DNA of 64,000 nucleotides from contig WRAK01000008.1 in assembly GCA_009780235.1 (NCBI GenBank), positions 1 through 64,000 of the forward strand. The letters are read 5' to 3'. A program made the translations under genes and the position numbers. Below are positions 6,836-15,647 of the stretch, in pieces; position 1 is the stretch's first letter; the number at the start of each line of letters is the position of its first letter. This stretch comes from Oscillospiraceae bacterium. Lineage in GTDB: Bacteria; Bacillota; Clostridia; Oscillospirales; Oscillospiraceae. Under the pieces are notes generated by a model. It made no database searches, had not been told where the DNA came from, and worked only from the letters and a program-made list of their open reading frames with translations.

Positions 6836-8398
6836 TTAGTCTTCGATGAGCGGTTTGCGGGCCGCCTCGAACTCCTTGAGCATCGCTTCGGACGGCTTCT
6901 TCGTGACGAGACTTCCGACAATAATGGCAATCAAGGAAAGTGCGAATCCGGGGACAATTGAGAGCAGCCCGGTCTCCGCCCGGAGTGTAACATTTTCCTC
7001 AATGCCCTGTACAAGCGGCGCATACTGCCAAACAATAACGGTCAGACCGCCAACCACAATACCGGCCACCGCCCCCACACGGTTTGTGCGCTTCCAGTAG
7101 AGCGAACACAATACAATCGGGCCAAACGCTGCACCGAAACCCGACCATGCCATAGCGACAAGCATCATAACGCCCGTGTTGCGGTTCGGGCCTCCGAGTT
7201 CGGGGTCATAGGCATCAAGGGCAATCCACAGAGCCACTAAGGCAACCGCCAGAACGGCACCACGGCTGAACCAGACCAAATGTTTGTCGGAGGCTTTTTT
7301 GTTTGCCAGTTTGTAAATATCTCCAATGGCTGAAGAACCAACCAAGAGCTGTGAATCCGCAGTAGATTTAATTGCGGCGAACATACCGCACAAGAACAGC
7401 GCACCCAGCAAAATCAGCCAAACCGGCGCACCATCGCCGAGGAAGATGCCTCGAATCATTTGGATAAACACGGTTTCTCTGTGTGCTTGGCCAAGGTCCG
7501 GGACAAATGCGCGCCCTACGATACCGACCAATACAGCAGATGCAAGTGCAATCAGAACCCATACAATTGCAATCACAGCAGAGCGGTGTACGTACTTCTC
7601 TTTCTTAATGGCAATCAGCTTGACCAAAATATGGGGCATACCGAAATACCCAAGCCCCCACGCAAGACCCGAAATAATGGATACTGCCGGGAGACGGTTG
7701 CCCTCACGATCTGCCAAGAGGTTGAAGAATCCGGGTTGGTCGATTGCATCGACCACATTGCCCCAACCGCCCAGAATCGTCATTGCAATTAGCGGGAGGA
7801 ACAAAACTGCAGCGAGCATAAGCATGCCTTGAATCGTGTCAGTCCAACTAATTGCTTTCAATCCGCCAATCAGCGTGTAGAGTACAACGAAGCTCGCAAG
7901 GATGATGACAGCTGTTTGGTAGCTGATCCCGAAAATTTGCGGCAATAGTGTGCCGCCGGCAACGAAGCCGGATGCCGCATATACAGTAAAGAATACAGCA
8001 AAAAACACAGCTGCGGCCAGTTTCACGACATGGGACTTGTCATGAAAGCGGTTTTCAAAAAATTCGGGTAGTGTAACGGCGTTCTTTGCTACAATCGTAT
8101 AACGTCTGAGTTTCTTTGCAACAAAGAGCCAGTTGATTATCGTACCGATGGTCAGGCCGATTGCAATCCACGCATCGCCTGTGCCAAACCAGTACACGGC
8201 ACCGGGCAGCCCCATCAAGAGCCAGCCGGACATGTCCGACGTCTGCGCAGACAATGCGCCGACCCACGTGTTCAGTCCTCTGCCTGCCAGATAGTAATCC
8301 TCCATGTTTTTCGACTTTCTGAAATGGAGTGCCATACCGATGATAAAACTAAAGTACACTACGAAAACAGCGAGAATCATCCAATCCATATTAGACAT
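6836..8398 (-). CDS. putP: Sodium/proline symporter
   Basis: The 520-residue protein has about 13 membrane helices and is of the solute:sodium symporter family. YYLAGRGLNTWVGALSAQTS (about residues 36-55) is the sodium/proline-binding helix region, followed by DMSGWLLMGLPGA and GGLKAISWTDTIQG. All match PutP. It imports proline with sodium ions. A GGGAGGAAG ribosome-binding site precedes the ATG. It is transcribed alone. Confidence 0.9.
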   Translation of the reverse strand: MSNMDWMILAVFVVYFSFIIGMALHFRKSKNMEDYYLAGRGLNTWVGALSAQTSDMSGWLLMGLPGAVYWFGTGDAWIAIGLTIGTIINWLFVAKKLRRYTIVAKNAVTLPEFFENRFHDKSHVVKLAAAVFFAVFFTVYAASGFVAGGTLLPQIFGISYQTAVIILASFVVLYTLIGGLKAISWTDTIQGMLMLAAVLFLPLIAMTILGGWGNVVDAIDQPGFFNLLADREGNRLPAVSIISGLAWGLGYFGMPHILVKLIAIKKEKYVHRSAVIAIVWVLIALASAVLVGIVGRAFVPDLGQAHRETVFIQMIRGIFLGDGAPVWLILLGALFLCGMFAAIKSTADSQLLVGSSAIGDIYKLANKKASDKHLVWFSRGAVLAVALVALWIALDAYDPELGGPNRNTGVMMLVAMAWSGFGAAFGPIVLCSLYWKRTNRVGAVAGIVVGGLTVIVWQYAPLVQGIEENVTLRAETGLLSIVPGFALSLIAIIVGSLVTKKPSEAMLKEFEAARKPLIED

Positions 8399-8573
8399 AT
8401 TTCACACTTCCTCCCAATTTTAGCATTTTCTGACAATGACAATGCTATAACTAACTATAATAGATTGGAATGCTTGGTTTGTCAATATAGAAAAGGGCAA
8501 AAGGACGCGTTTGAATTGATTTTGCAGAGACAAACGCAAAGGGCAGCCACACAGAGCTGCCCTTACAAAGGAT

Positions 8574-8600
8574 AAGGGGCTGATTTTCATCAGCCCCTGC
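8574..8600 (-). terminator. Hairpin after the rubredoxin-rubrerythrin gene
   Basis: GGGGCTGA and TCAGCCCC flank a 6-nt loop just past the stop codon. The T-tract is short, so termination strength is uncertain. A second hairpin (AGGGCAGC/GCTGCCCT) lies just beyond at about 8537-8563. Confidence 0.5.
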
Positions 8601-8603
8601 ACA

Positions 8604-9149
8604 TTAAAAATACCGCTTCAGCAATCCCGCAAATCCACGTCCATGCCGCGCCTCATCTTTGGCCATCTCATGCACGGTGTCGTGAATCGCGTCGTAGCCC
8701 AGCTCTTTGGCGCGTTTGGCGAGCTCGAACTTTTCGCTTGTGGCCATCATCTCTGCCTCGGCGCGGCGGCGTACGTTCTCCTTCGTGCTGTCGGTGACGG
8801 CTTCGCCGAGGAGTTCAGCAAACTTTGCGGCGTGTTCTGCCTCCTCGAAGGCGTAACGCTTGAACGCCTCGGCAATCTCCGGGTAGCCCTCTCTGTCGGC
8901 CTGACGGCTCATGGCGAGATACATCCCCGCCTCGGCGCATTCGCCGTTGTAGTTGGCGACCAAACCCTCATAGACATCCGGCTCGACCTTGTCTTTTGCG
9001 CCCTCGCCGATGAGGTGCTCGGTGGCGAAACCGTTGCCCTCCACGAGTTCGGCGAATTTCTCCGGGCCGACTTTACACAGCGGGCATACGTCCGGGGGAG
9101 CCGCCCCCTGATGTACATATCCGCAGACTTTACAGACAAATTTTTTCAT
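8604..9149 (-). CDS. Reverse rubrerythrin (rubredoxin domain first)
   Basis: This 181-residue protein reduces peroxide in anaerobes. The rubredoxin-type iron site (CKVCGYVH and CPLC) is at the N terminus, followed by a ferritin-like four-helix domain with diiron ligands in [17 protein letters not shown] and DEARHG. That order is the reverse of classical rubrerythrin. The second ATG is chosen because GGAGG lies eight bases before it, inside the longer reading frame. It sits 49 bp downstream of a Fur/PerR-type gene and is probably its target. Confidence 0.9.
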   Translation of the reverse strand: MKKFVCKVCGYVHQGAAPPDVCPLCKVGPEKFAELVEGNGFATEHLIGEGAKDKVEPDVYEGLVANYNGECAEAGMYLAMSRQADREGYPEIAEAFKRYAFEEAEHAAKFAELLGEAVTDSTKENVRRRAEAEMMATSEKFELAKRAKELGYDAIHDTVHEMAKDEARHGRGFAGLLKRYF

Positions 9150-9198
9150 AGTAAGTGCCTCCTTCATGTTGATATCAATCTATTCATGCAAGCCACGC

Positions 9199-9588
9199 TT
9201 AAGCGGCTTCCAAACACACTTTACAAATTCCGTAAGCCGTGACATCTACCCGCTCGGCTCTGTGGCCGATATCTTCGAGATGCGTTGCGGCCTCTGAACG
9301 CTCGACAGGGTCATCAAAGTCAATCACCGCACGGCAGATGCGGCAAACGAAATGCCCGTGGGGGGCGACATTGCCGTCAAACCGCTCCTGCCCGGCCACC
9401 GTGCCGACAGAAACGATTTCACCGCCCTCCTTAAACAACCCGATGTTACGGTACACCGTGCCGAGGCTGAGGTCGGGGTATTCGGGTTTTAGCTCCTGAT
9501 ACACCCACTCCGCCGTGGGGTGGGTGGTCGTAGAACGGATTTTGGCCAGAATGGCCTCTCGCTTTTTACTGTAGTTTCTGGTTCTCAT
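9199..9588 (-). CDS. Fur family regulator, PerR-like
   Basis: The 129-residue protein has a winged helix (TAEWVYQELKPEYPDLSLGT), the TVYRNIGLF recognition helix, and HGHFVCRICRAV with a second CKVC, the structural zinc site. The short form and the rubrerythrin gene downstream suggest a peroxide sensor (PerR) rather than an iron or zinc regulator. The ATG is chosen with GGAGGGGA upstream. The promoter is followed by a Fur-type inverted repeat, so it probably represses itself. Confidence 0.85.
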   Translation of the reverse strand: MRTRNYSKKREAILAKIRSTTTHPTAEWVYQELKPEYPDLSLGTVYRNIGLFKEGGEIVSVGTVAGQERFDGNVAPHGHFVCRICRAVIDFDDPVERSEAATHLEDIGHRAERVDVTAYGICKVCLEAA

Positions 9589-9610
9589 TCTTTCCCCTCC
9601 GCGCATAAAA

Positions 9611-9665
9611 CAAGAATAATTCCTGTTTGTGAATTTAGAATACCAAATTGACCGGCACTTGTCAA
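9611..9665 (-). promoter_or_regulatory. Promoter and PerR/Fur-type box
   Basis: TTGACA (9660-9665) and TATTCT (9637-9642) are 17 bp apart on the minus strand. Just downstream, CAAGAAT-A-ATTCCTG (9611-9625) is a 7-1-7 inverted repeat matching in six of seven positions. This is the geometry of PerR/Fur operators, and repression by blocking early elongation is likely. Confidence 0.55.
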
Positions 9666-9667
9666 GT

Positions 9668-9708
9668 CTTTTTTAAAAAATATCCCGCCCATCCGGGCGG
9701 GATATGCA
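9668..9708 (-). terminator. Terminator of glyS
   Basis: ATATCCCGCCC and GGGCGGGATAT form a hairpin followed on the minus strand by a T-rich run. Confidence 0.75.
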
Positions 9709-9714
9709 GACGAG

Positions 9715-11115
9715 CTAAAACGCAATCACATTTTCCACGTACGCTTTCAGTTCCGCAATCGGAATCCGCTCTTGTGCCATCGAATCCCGATGGCGGACGG
9801 TGACGCAATCGTCTTCGATGCTGTCGAAGTCGTAAGTCACACAAAGCGGCGTGCCGATTTCGTCCTGACGGCGGTAACGTTTGCCGATGGAACCCGCATC
9901 GTCGTACTCGGCCATAAAGTGCTTTTGCAGTTCGTGGTAGATTGCCGTTGCGCCCTCGGCCAGTTTTTTGGAGAGAGGCAGGACAGCACATTTGATCGGC
10001 GCGAGTGCCGGGTGGAGACGGAGCACGGTGCGCACATCGTTTTTCTCGGCGTCTACGACTTCCTCGTCATAGGCGTCCACCAGAAACGCCAATGCAACGC
10101 GGTCAACGCCGAGGGAGGGCTCAATGACGTAGGGGATGAATCGCTCACCCGTCTCTTGGTCGAAGTACTCCATGGCCTCGCCGCTCTCGGTCTGGTGGGC
10201 GGTGAGGTCGAAGTCCGTGCGGTCGGCGATGCCCCAGAGTTCGCCCCAGCCGAAGGGAAAGAGGAACTCAAAGTCCGTTGTCGCTTTGGAGTAATGGGAC
10301 AGTTCCTCAGCCTCGTGGTCACGCAGGCGGAGGTTGTCCTCTTTCATATTGAGGTCTAAAAGCCATTGTTTGCAGAAGTTGCGCCAGTATTCGAACCACT
10401 CCAAATCCGTGCCGGGCTTGCAGAAGAATTCCAGTTCCATCTGCTCGAACTCACGGGTGCGGAAGGTGAAGTTGCCGGGTGTAATCTCATTGCGGAAGCT
10501 CTTGCCGATTTGGCAGACGCCAAAGGGCAGTTTGCGGCGGGTGGATCGTTGGATGTTCTTGAAGTTGACGAAAATCCCCTGCGCTGTCTCCGGGCGGAGG
10601 TAGACCTCGGCGGCGGTGTCTTCGTTCACGCCTTGGAAGGTCTTGAACATCATATTGAATTTGCGGATGGAGGTAAAATCCCGCTTGCCGCAATGCGGGC
10701 AAGGGATGTTCTTCTCTATGAGATAGGCCGTCATCTGGTCATTGTCCATAGCCTCGACGATAACATCCGTGATGCCCTCGCCTGCGTTCCAGTCTTCGAT
10801 GAGCTTATCCGCACGGTGGCGCATTTTGCAGCCTTTGCAGTCTATGAGCGGGTCGTTGAAATTGACCACATGGCCCGATGCGACCCAGACCTGCCGATTC
10901 ATCAGAATCGCCGAGTCCAGCCCCACGTTGTGGAGGCTCTCTTGGACGAACTTCTTCCACCAGACTTTCTTGACGTTGTTTTTGAGTTCTGCGCCCAGCG
11001 GCCCGTAGTCCCAAGTGTTGGCCAGCCCGCCGTAGATTTCGCTCCCGGCGTAGACAAACCCGCGCCCTTTGCACAGGGCGACAATTTTGTCCATGGTTTT
11101 ATCTGTGTTTTGCAT
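9715..11115 (-). CDS. glyS: Glycyl-tRNA synthetase, alpha2 type
   Basis: This 466-residue class II synthetase charges tRNA-Gly. It is the single-chain dimeric form, not the bacterial alpha2-beta2 form. Class II motif 2 is visible in [20 protein letters not shown] and motif 3 in [14 protein letters not shown]; the C-terminal anticodon-binding domain follows. Two CxxC pairs (CKGCKMRH and CPHCGKRD) match the insertion of this type. The ATG follows CGGAGGAC. No T-box leader was found in the short upstream region. Confidence 0.93.
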   Translation of the reverse strand: MQNTDKTMDKIVALCKGRGFVYAGSEIYGGLANTWDYGPLGAELKNNVKKVWWKKFVQESLHNVGLDSAILMNRQVWVASGHVVNFNDPLIDCKGCKMRHRADKLIEDWNAGEGITDVIVEAMDNDQMTAYLIEKNIPCPHCGKRDFTSIRKFNMMFKTFQGVNEDTAAEVYLRPETAQGIFVNFKNIQRSTRRKLPFGVCQIGKSFRNEITPGNFTFRTREFEQMELEFFCKPGTDLEWFEYWRNFCKQWLLDLNMKEDNLRLRDHEAEELSHYSKATTDFEFLFPFGWGELWGIADRTDFDLTAHQTESGEAMEYFDQETGERFIPYVIEPSLGVDRVALAFLVDAYDEEVVDAEKNDVRTVLRLHPALAPIKCAVLPLSKKLAEGATAIYHELQKHFMAEYDDAGSIGKRYRRQDEIGTPLCVTYDFDSIEDDCVTVRHRDSMAQERIPIAELKAYVENVIAF

Positions 11116-11149
11116 TGGTGTCCTCCGTGTTGCGGTTAATGTGACCCTC

Positions 11150-11179
11150 TTGACAAATATGGATTTGTCGGGGTATAAT
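11150..11179 (+). promoter_or_regulatory. Promoter for a plus-strand RNA antisense to the toxin transcript
   Basis: TTGACA (11150-11155) and TATAAT (11174-11179) are 18 bp apart and point toward the 3' end of the toxin gene. The RNA would start near 11186 and run across the toxin 3' untranslated hairpin. Confidence 0.55.
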
Positions 11180-11240
11180 GGGTATATAGATGGGAACTAC
11201 CGCCTGTAGCATGGCGGCTCAGCCCTGGTATGACAAGAGT

Positions 11241-11267
11241 GAGACGCCTTACTGCGTAAGGCGTCTC
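11241..11267. terminator. Hairpin shared by toxin mRNA and antisense RNA
   Basis: GAGACGCCTTAC and GTAAGGCGTCTC form a strong perfect stem four bases beyond the toxin stop. A T-rich stretch follows on the plus strand. It may end both convergent transcripts. Confidence 0.5.
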
Positions 11268-11270
11268 GAA

Positions 11271-11354
11271 TTATTTACGTCTGTACTCGAAGCACAGAGC
11301 AATAACCGCTACCAGCAACATGCCGAACTGAAACAGGTCGGTATATGTAACCAT
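11271..11354 (-). CDS. Type I toxin, small holin-like membrane peptide
   Basis: The 27-codon frame encodes one hydrophobic helix (LFQFGMLLVAVIALCF) with a polar start (MVTYTD) and a basic tail (EYRRK). This is the shape of the TxpA/BsrG 'putative holin-like toxin' family, which inserts in the inner membrane. GAAGGAGGG precedes the ATG at good spacing. A TTGCTA-17-TATAAT promoter lies at 11413-11441, and an opposing promoter on the plus strand could make the antitoxin RNA. The convergent, 3'-overlapping layout matches TxpA/RatA. Confidence 0.75.
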   Translation of the reverse strand: MVTYTDLFQFGMLLVAVIALCFEYRRK

Positions 11355-11412
11355 AGCATCACCCTCCTTCAACAGAGAGTGACCGAGCCACCTGACGGCA
11401 GTCCCCGATAGC

Positions 11413-11441
11413 ATTATACAGGGCGAAGCCACATATAGCAA
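11413..11441 (-). promoter_or_regulatory. Promoter of the type I toxin mRNA
   Basis: On the minus strand TTGCTA (11436-11441) and TATAAT (11413-11418) are 17 bp apart. They leave an untranslated leader of about 50 nt before the toxin ATG. Confidence 0.6.
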
Positions 11442-11468
11442 GCTTTTCTTGAAAGGACGAACCCCGAT

Positions 11469-13340
11469 ATGAACTTCACCGCCAACCCGTGCGATATCGC
11501 CGTTATCGGCGCAGGACATGCAGGGATTGAAGCCGCGCTCGCCGCCGCCCGTATGGGTGCGGAAACGGTTTGTTTCGCCATCAATCTCGACAGCGTGGGC
11601 AATATGCCCTGCAACCCCGCTATCGGCGGGACGGGGAAAGGGCATCTCGTCCGAGAGCTGGACGCCCTCGGCGGCGAGATGGGGCGGGCGGCGGATGCGG
11701 CCTGCCTCCAATACCGTATGCTCGGTGCCAGTAAAGGCCCCGCCGTCCAATCGCTCCGTGCGCAGGCGGATCGGCGGGAATATCAGAAAGTCATGAAGCG
11801 CACGCTGGAGCGGCAGGGAAATTTGCTGCTGAAACAGGCCGAGGTCATCGCCATTCAGGTGGAAGACGGCAAAGTGGCCGCTGTCGTGACCCGCACGGGG
11901 GCGGTGTATCCCTGCCGTGCCGTCATCATCGCCACGGGGACATTTCTGCGCGGCCGTACCATCGTGGGCGAGTGCGTCCAAGACGGCGGGCCGGACGGGA
12001 TGTTCGCCGCCACGGACTTGTCCGACTGTCTGACGGCACTTGGCCTCCCCATCCAACGCTTCAAAACCGGCACACCGCCCAGAGTTTCCGCACGGAGTGT
12101 GGACTTTGACGAGATGGAAATCCAAGCGGGCGACGAGACGCCGGAGCCGTTCTCCTTCTCCACAGAGCTTCCGCCGGAGAACAAAGTCGTCTGCCATCTG
12201 ACCTACACCAACGAGGCGACACACGAAATCATCCGGGCCAACCTGCACCGCAGTCCCATGTACGCGGGTGTCATTGAGGGCGTGGGGGCGCGGTATTGCC
12301 CCTCCATCGAGGACAAGGTGATGCGCTTTGCGGATAAAAACCGCCACCAACTCTTCGTGGAGCCGATGGGGCTGGATACAGACGAGCTGTATATCCAAGG
12401 CTTTTCGTCTTCTCTGCCGGAGGATGTGCAGATTCAGATGCTCCGCACCATCCCCGGCCTCACCCGTGCCGAGATTATGCGCCCGGCCTATGCCATCGAA
12501 TACGACTGCATCGACCCTACGGCTCTGCTCCCGACGCTGGAGGTCAAAGCAATCTCCGGCCTCTATGGGGCGGGGCAGTTCAACGGGTCTTCTGGCTATG
12601 AGGAGGCGGCAGTGCAGGGCTATGTGGCGGGCGTGAATGCGGTACTGAAGCTGCGCGGAAAGCCGCCGCTCATCATCCGCCGTGACCAAGGTTACATCGG
12701 CGCGCTCATTGACGACCTCGTAACGAAAGGCACAAACGAACCCTATCGCATGATGACCAGCCGCACGGAGTACCGTCTCCTGCATCGGCAGGACAACGCC
12801 GACGGGCGGCTCACGGAAGCCGGCCATAGTGTCGGCCTTGTGACGGATGAAACGCTGGCCGCCGTGCGTGCCAAGTATGAGACCGTGGAGCGGGAAGTCA
12901 AACGCCTCGGCGCAGTCCATCTGCCGCCAACGGCGGAGCTCAAAGCGTTCTTGGGTGCCAAACAAACTGCTGTGCCCGTCTCCGGCGTGAGCTTACAAGC
13001 CCTCATCCGCAGACCTGAAATCAGCTACGACGACCTCGCTCTCTTTGATTCCGACCGTCCGCAACTCGGCCGCCGTGTGGCAGAACAGGTGGAAATCGCC
13101 GTCAAATATGAGGGCTACATCGCCAGACAACAGCGGCAGGTGGAGGCCTTTGCGAAGTCCGAACGCAAAGAAATCCCCGCAGACATCGACTATAATGCCA
13201 TACAGGGATTGCGCTTGGAGGCACGGCAGAAGCTGTCCAAAATCCGTCCGCAGACGCTGGGACAGGCCGGACGCATCTCGGGTGTAAGTGCGGCGGATTT
13301 GACGGCACTTATGATTTGGCTGGAGCATGGGAGGAAGTAG
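11469..13340 (+). CDS. mnmG: tRNA uridine-34 carboxymethylaminomethyl synthesis protein MnmG
   Basis: The 623-residue FAD enzyme works with MnmE to make cmnm5U at the wobble position of tRNAs. The N-terminal FAD-binding motif is [19 protein letters not shown] (about residues 12-30). GidA signatures are present, including [16 protein letters not shown] and [13 protein letters not shown]. The C-terminal helical domain binds MnmE. The ATG follows GAAAGGA. In many Firmicutes it lies beside mnmE and rsmG; here it is alone, next to a toxin locus. Confidence 0.95.
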   Translation: MNFTANPCDIAVIGAGHAGIEAALAAARMGAETVCFAINLDSVGNMPCNPAIGGTGKGHLVRELDALGGEMGRAADAACLQYRMLGASKGPAVQSLRAQADRREYQKVMKRTLERQGNLLLKQAEVIAIQVEDGKVAAVVTRTGAVYPCRAVIIATGTFLRGRTIVGECVQDGGPDGMFAATDLSDCLTALGLPIQRFKTGTPPRVSARSVDFDEMEIQAGDETPEPFSFSTELPPENKVVCHLTYTNEATHEIIRANLHRSPMYAGVIEGVGARYCPSIEDKVMRFADKNRHQLFVEPMGLDTDELYIQGFSSSLPEDVQIQMLRTIPGLTRAEIMRPAYAIEYDCIDPTALLPTLEVKAISGLYGAGQFNGSSGYEEAAVQGYVAGVNAVLKLRGKPPLIIRRDQGYIGALIDDLVTKGTNEPYRMMTSRTEYRLLHRQDNADGRLTEAGHSVGLVTDETLAAVRAKYETVEREVKRLGAVHLPPTAELKAFLGAKQTAVPVSGVSLQALIRRPEISYDDLALFDSDRPQLGRRVAEQVEIAVKYEGYIARQQRQVEAFAKSERKEIPADIDYNAIQGLRLEARQKLSKIRPQTLGQAGRISGVSAADLTALMIWLEHGRK

Positions 13341-13404
13341 AAAAAATTAGCCCCAAAATGAGTACGTTTGTCAAGGGATAAAATGATGTTTCTGCAAAAA
13401 TATA

Positions 13405-13433
13405 GGCGGAACCGAATATTCAGATCCGCCTAT
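13405..13433. terminator. Hairpin after mnmG
   Basis: AGGCGGA and TCCGCCT flank a 15-nt loop. A T-tract is not evident, so it may be only an mRNA 3' hairpin. Confidence 0.4.
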
Positions 13434-13496
13434 CATTATAACATATATGCTGTCTCGTCAAACACGTTTTGCCAAGGGTAAATGTCCAATAAAATG

Positions 13497-13535
13497 AAAA
13501 AACCTACAAGGCTGATGGCTACCTTGCAGGTTTTT
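13497..13535. terminator. Intrinsic terminator downstream of the TIR gene
   Basis: AAAAAACCT-a-CAAGG and CCTTG-c-AGGTTTTT form a hairpin with A and T tracts, so it can end transcription from either side (mnmG or the TIR operon). Confidence 0.7.
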
Positions 13536-13612
13536 CCCTTTTCCTTGTACTGCTCGGAGTACCGTCAGATTTCACATGCTGTAAGATGGCTTATCTTATT
13601 CCAACTATATCC

Positions 13613-14095
13613 CTAACTATTTCTCTTTCTGCGTGGACGACTATTTCGCACTAAATCAACCTTTGTTCTGTTGTCAAACGCTTCTTGAACCTTGCTTTCA
13701 AGTTGCCATGATATATTTCCCCATTTCATTGAAACAGCATACCCGCTATCAAGATTGTCTTGCAATCTGGCAGGGGCATCGCCAGCAGTTGGAAGGTAAA
13801 TGGCCAGCAAACCATTGCGCGTCCGATCTCCGTATGGACGTAAAGAAGCGTATATTTCCCAATCAACCCATTTGCGATTTGCAGTCTCAGAACCTATAAG
13901 TACAATAGTGACAGTAGAATTTTTCAAATGATTTGTGCGAATTAGTTCCAGGATTTCATCATTGGTTTTATCATCGTATGCATCTGGCAATGAACGGTCT
14001 AAGAAGGTATTATTACTGCCATAAGTCTCCTTCAAGTGATTAGCTCGGTCTTGGTCGTTTTCATGATGATAACTAACAAATACTTTGTGTGCCAT
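13613..14095 (-). CDS. TIR-like (ThsB / DUF1863 type) protein
   Basis: The 160-residue protein begins with KVFVSYHHENDQDRANHL, the first strand and loop of the MTH538/ThsB-type TIR-like domain. TVTIVLIGSET follows, then KWVDWEIYASL, where Glu80 lies in the place of the catalytic glutamate of TIR NADases. In Thoeris systems such proteins sense phage and make an NAD-derived signal that activates an effector. The gene follows the two-TM gene by 42 bp with its own AAAGGAG, so they form one transcript. The pair is markedly AT-richer than its neighbours, which suggests recent transfer. Confidence 0.8.
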   Translation of the reverse strand: MAHKVFVSYHHENDQDRANHLKETYGSNNTFLDRSLPDAYDDKTNDEILELIRTNHLKNSTVTIVLIGSETANRKWVDWEIYASLRPYGDRTRNGLLAIYLPTAGDAPARLQDNLDSGYAVSMKWGNISWQLESKVQEAFDNRTKVDLVRNSRPRRKRNS

Positions 14096-14137
14096 TAAAA
14101 TTGCTCCTTTATATTTTATTTATTCAGGACTTTCCTC

Positions 14138-14872
14138 CTAATTATTACGAGGCTCCCATTTCTTTGTATCAACCTCAAAGATTTTAACATATTCCAAGAA
14201 TGCAGAATTGAGATTGTCAAAATCTTCAACTACGGCCGCATATTCCTTATATTCTTTTTGAATTTCTGTAATACTTTTAAAGTCATCGCATGTGCTTCCC
14301 ATTTTTTCAAGCATAGCTTTATACCATCTTTTATAGTCACTCTGATGATTGGTTAAAAATTCGTTCAATTCATATAGCATTCCGTTGGCAGTTTTGTAAT
14401 ACTCACTTTTCTGAGAGCTTTTAGTATCATACACGCTCATGTTCTCTCTTATGAACTCATATATTTTGTAACAAGAATTTATGCAATCGTAGATGTTATC
14501 TCTTGTGGGGTCAAAATAAAACAGAGTTCTCTTTGTATTTAAGAAATTTTTTATTTGTTGTCTGAATAACTCCTCTGGTCTCTCAAATATTACACTCATC
14601 CCACCAACATCTAGCTTTTCTACTCGTACTACCAATTTTGTAGCAATCTTTCTCCAAATATATATCAAAAGCAAAAAAACAATTAAAGGAGTGGAGCGGG
14701 AAATCACTCTTATAATATATAGGACATTAGTTTTCAACAATAACAAGCTGTTCCTTGACTCTATGAAGTCTCTAAAATTGAAGCAAAGCGATAGGAGTAA
14801 CAATACCAAAAGAAGCGCAATTATAATGATATTAACTCTATTATCCCAAATCTTTTTACGAAATTCACGCAT
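14138..14872 (-). CDS. Two-TM membrane protein paired with the TIR gene, putative effector
   Basis: I recognise no family. The 244-residue protein has two membrane helices (about residues 13-33 and 57-74), then about 165 soluble residues. These begin VRVEKLDVGGMSVIFERPEE and continue as mainly helical, Tyr- and Lys-rich sequence. This architecture resembles membrane effectors of TIR or nucleotide-signal defence systems, but I see no Macro, SIR2, SLOG or STING motif. The ATG is chosen because GGAG lies seven bases upstream; a start 16 codons earlier has no ribosome-binding site. It is very AT-rich. A pore-forming role is inference only. Confidence 0.65.
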   Translation of the reverse strand: MREFRKKIWDNRVNIIIIALLLVLLLLSLCFNFRDFIESRNSLLLLKTNVLYIIRVISRSTPLIVFLLLIYIWRKIATKLVVRVEKLDVGGMSVIFERPEELFRQQIKNFLNTKRTLFYFDPTRDNIYDCINSCYKIYEFIRENMSVYDTKSSQKSEYYKTANGMLYELNEFLTNHQSDYKRWYKAMLEKMGSTCDDFKSITEIQKEYKEYAAVVEDFDNLNSAFLEYVKIFEVDTKKWEPRNN

Positions 14873-15040
14873 TAAATCACTCCATGTTGTAAGCTCATTT
14901 TTTGCAACATTGCATTGCAAAGCTATTTTATAAGCACAGCCTAGAACTCCTGTTGTAGCAAGTTGTGTATAAATATTTTATATCTCAAATTGTAGCATAA
15001 AAATATCCAAAAGTCTAGTTTTTCGTTAAATGCTACAAAG

Positions 15041-15061
15041 GGGGCACGCAATGCGTGCCCC
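15041..15061. repeat. Family C short inverted repeat
   Basis: GGGGCACGC-aat-GCGTGCCCC is a perfect palindrome in otherwise AT-rich DNA downstream of the defence-like pair. The rest of 14921-15150 is low-complexity AT-rich sequence with no gene that I can support. Confidence 0.5.
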
Positions 15062-15152
15062 TCGCTGTTCTATCTTTCTATCTCCCACCCTCTATCCCAG
15101 TCTATTTGCCATGTTGTAAATTCTCCTTATGATTTGTAGATTTTGAGGTGCA

Positions 15153-15187
15153 AAAAGCGGTCACTCCGTGAAATACGGAGTGACCGC
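15153..15187. other. Strong perfect hairpin
   Basis: GCGGTCACTCCGT and ACGGAGTGACCGC flank a loop of a few bases at the start of the zinc-finger fragment. It may be a terminator remnant or an insertion scar. Confidence 0.4.
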
Positions 15188-15428
15188 CTGTGTGGTTGGG
15201 TCTATGCTGTTTTCTGCTTTCGCTTGGGATTTTCACTCGCTCTCGCTTGGGATTCAGATGATGTTTAGCTTCATGTTGACAGACGAGAAGAATCCACTCC
15301 GTATGTGTGAACAATGTCATCGTATCTTCATCGGAAAGCGGACGGACGCGAAGTTTTGCCGCCCTGAGTGCAAGAACCAGCACAATGTGAGCAGGAGCAG
15401 AGGGAAACAGGAAAGCGAGATTGAGTAA
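15168..15428 (+). pseudogene. Probable 3' remnant encoding a C-terminal zinc finger
   Basis: The frame encodes about 86 residues. Only the last 50 look like real protein: FMLTDEKNPLRMCEQCHRIF, then FCRPECKNQH, a four-cysteine zinc finger seen at the C terminus of some uncharacterised mobile-element proteins. The first 30 codons arise from the hairpin at 15153-15187, so the N-terminal part of the gene seems lost. It ends in a very strong terminator hairpin. It is called a remnant because no start with a ribosome-binding site is visible. Confidence 0.45.
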
Positions 15429-15450
15429 CGATTCTTTACTCAATCTCGCT
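15414..15450 (+). terminator. Terminator with 15-bp perfect arms
   Basis: AGCGAGATTGAGTAA and its exact complement flank a 7-nt loop, followed by CTCTTTG. The stop codon of the zinc-finger fragment lies inside the left arm. The remaining 15451-15647 holds a weak GGAAA/TTTCC hairpin and nothing else that I recognise. Confidence 0.6.
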
Positions 15451-15647
15451 CTTTGATCTGCTAGTGTGACCATCTACTCTACTTCGGATCGTATCACCGA
15501 CCTTTCCGCAAAGCATTGGAATTACTGCAAATGAACCGCTTACTCTGCTGTTTTAGTAGTGGAAACTATCATTTCCACCCTTTACAGCATACGCCTAATA
15601 GTGCGGGCCTTTTTCTGTGGCCGGTGCTTGCAGGCGACAGATTTATT

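Noticed and set aside
11116..11240. T-box riboswitch before glyS
   Set aside because: The minus-strand leader is too short and lacks the T-box consensus; the region is occupied by an opposing promoter.
11271..12965. Long minus-strand frame across mnmG
   Set aside because: Its upper 537 codons are antisense to mnmG and have no family features. Only the last 27 codons, with their own ribosome-binding site, are kept as the toxin.
13613..14872. Canonical type I or II Thoeris
   Set aside because: The partner gene has neither SIR2-SLOG nor Macro motifs by eye, so it is listed only as Thoeris-like.
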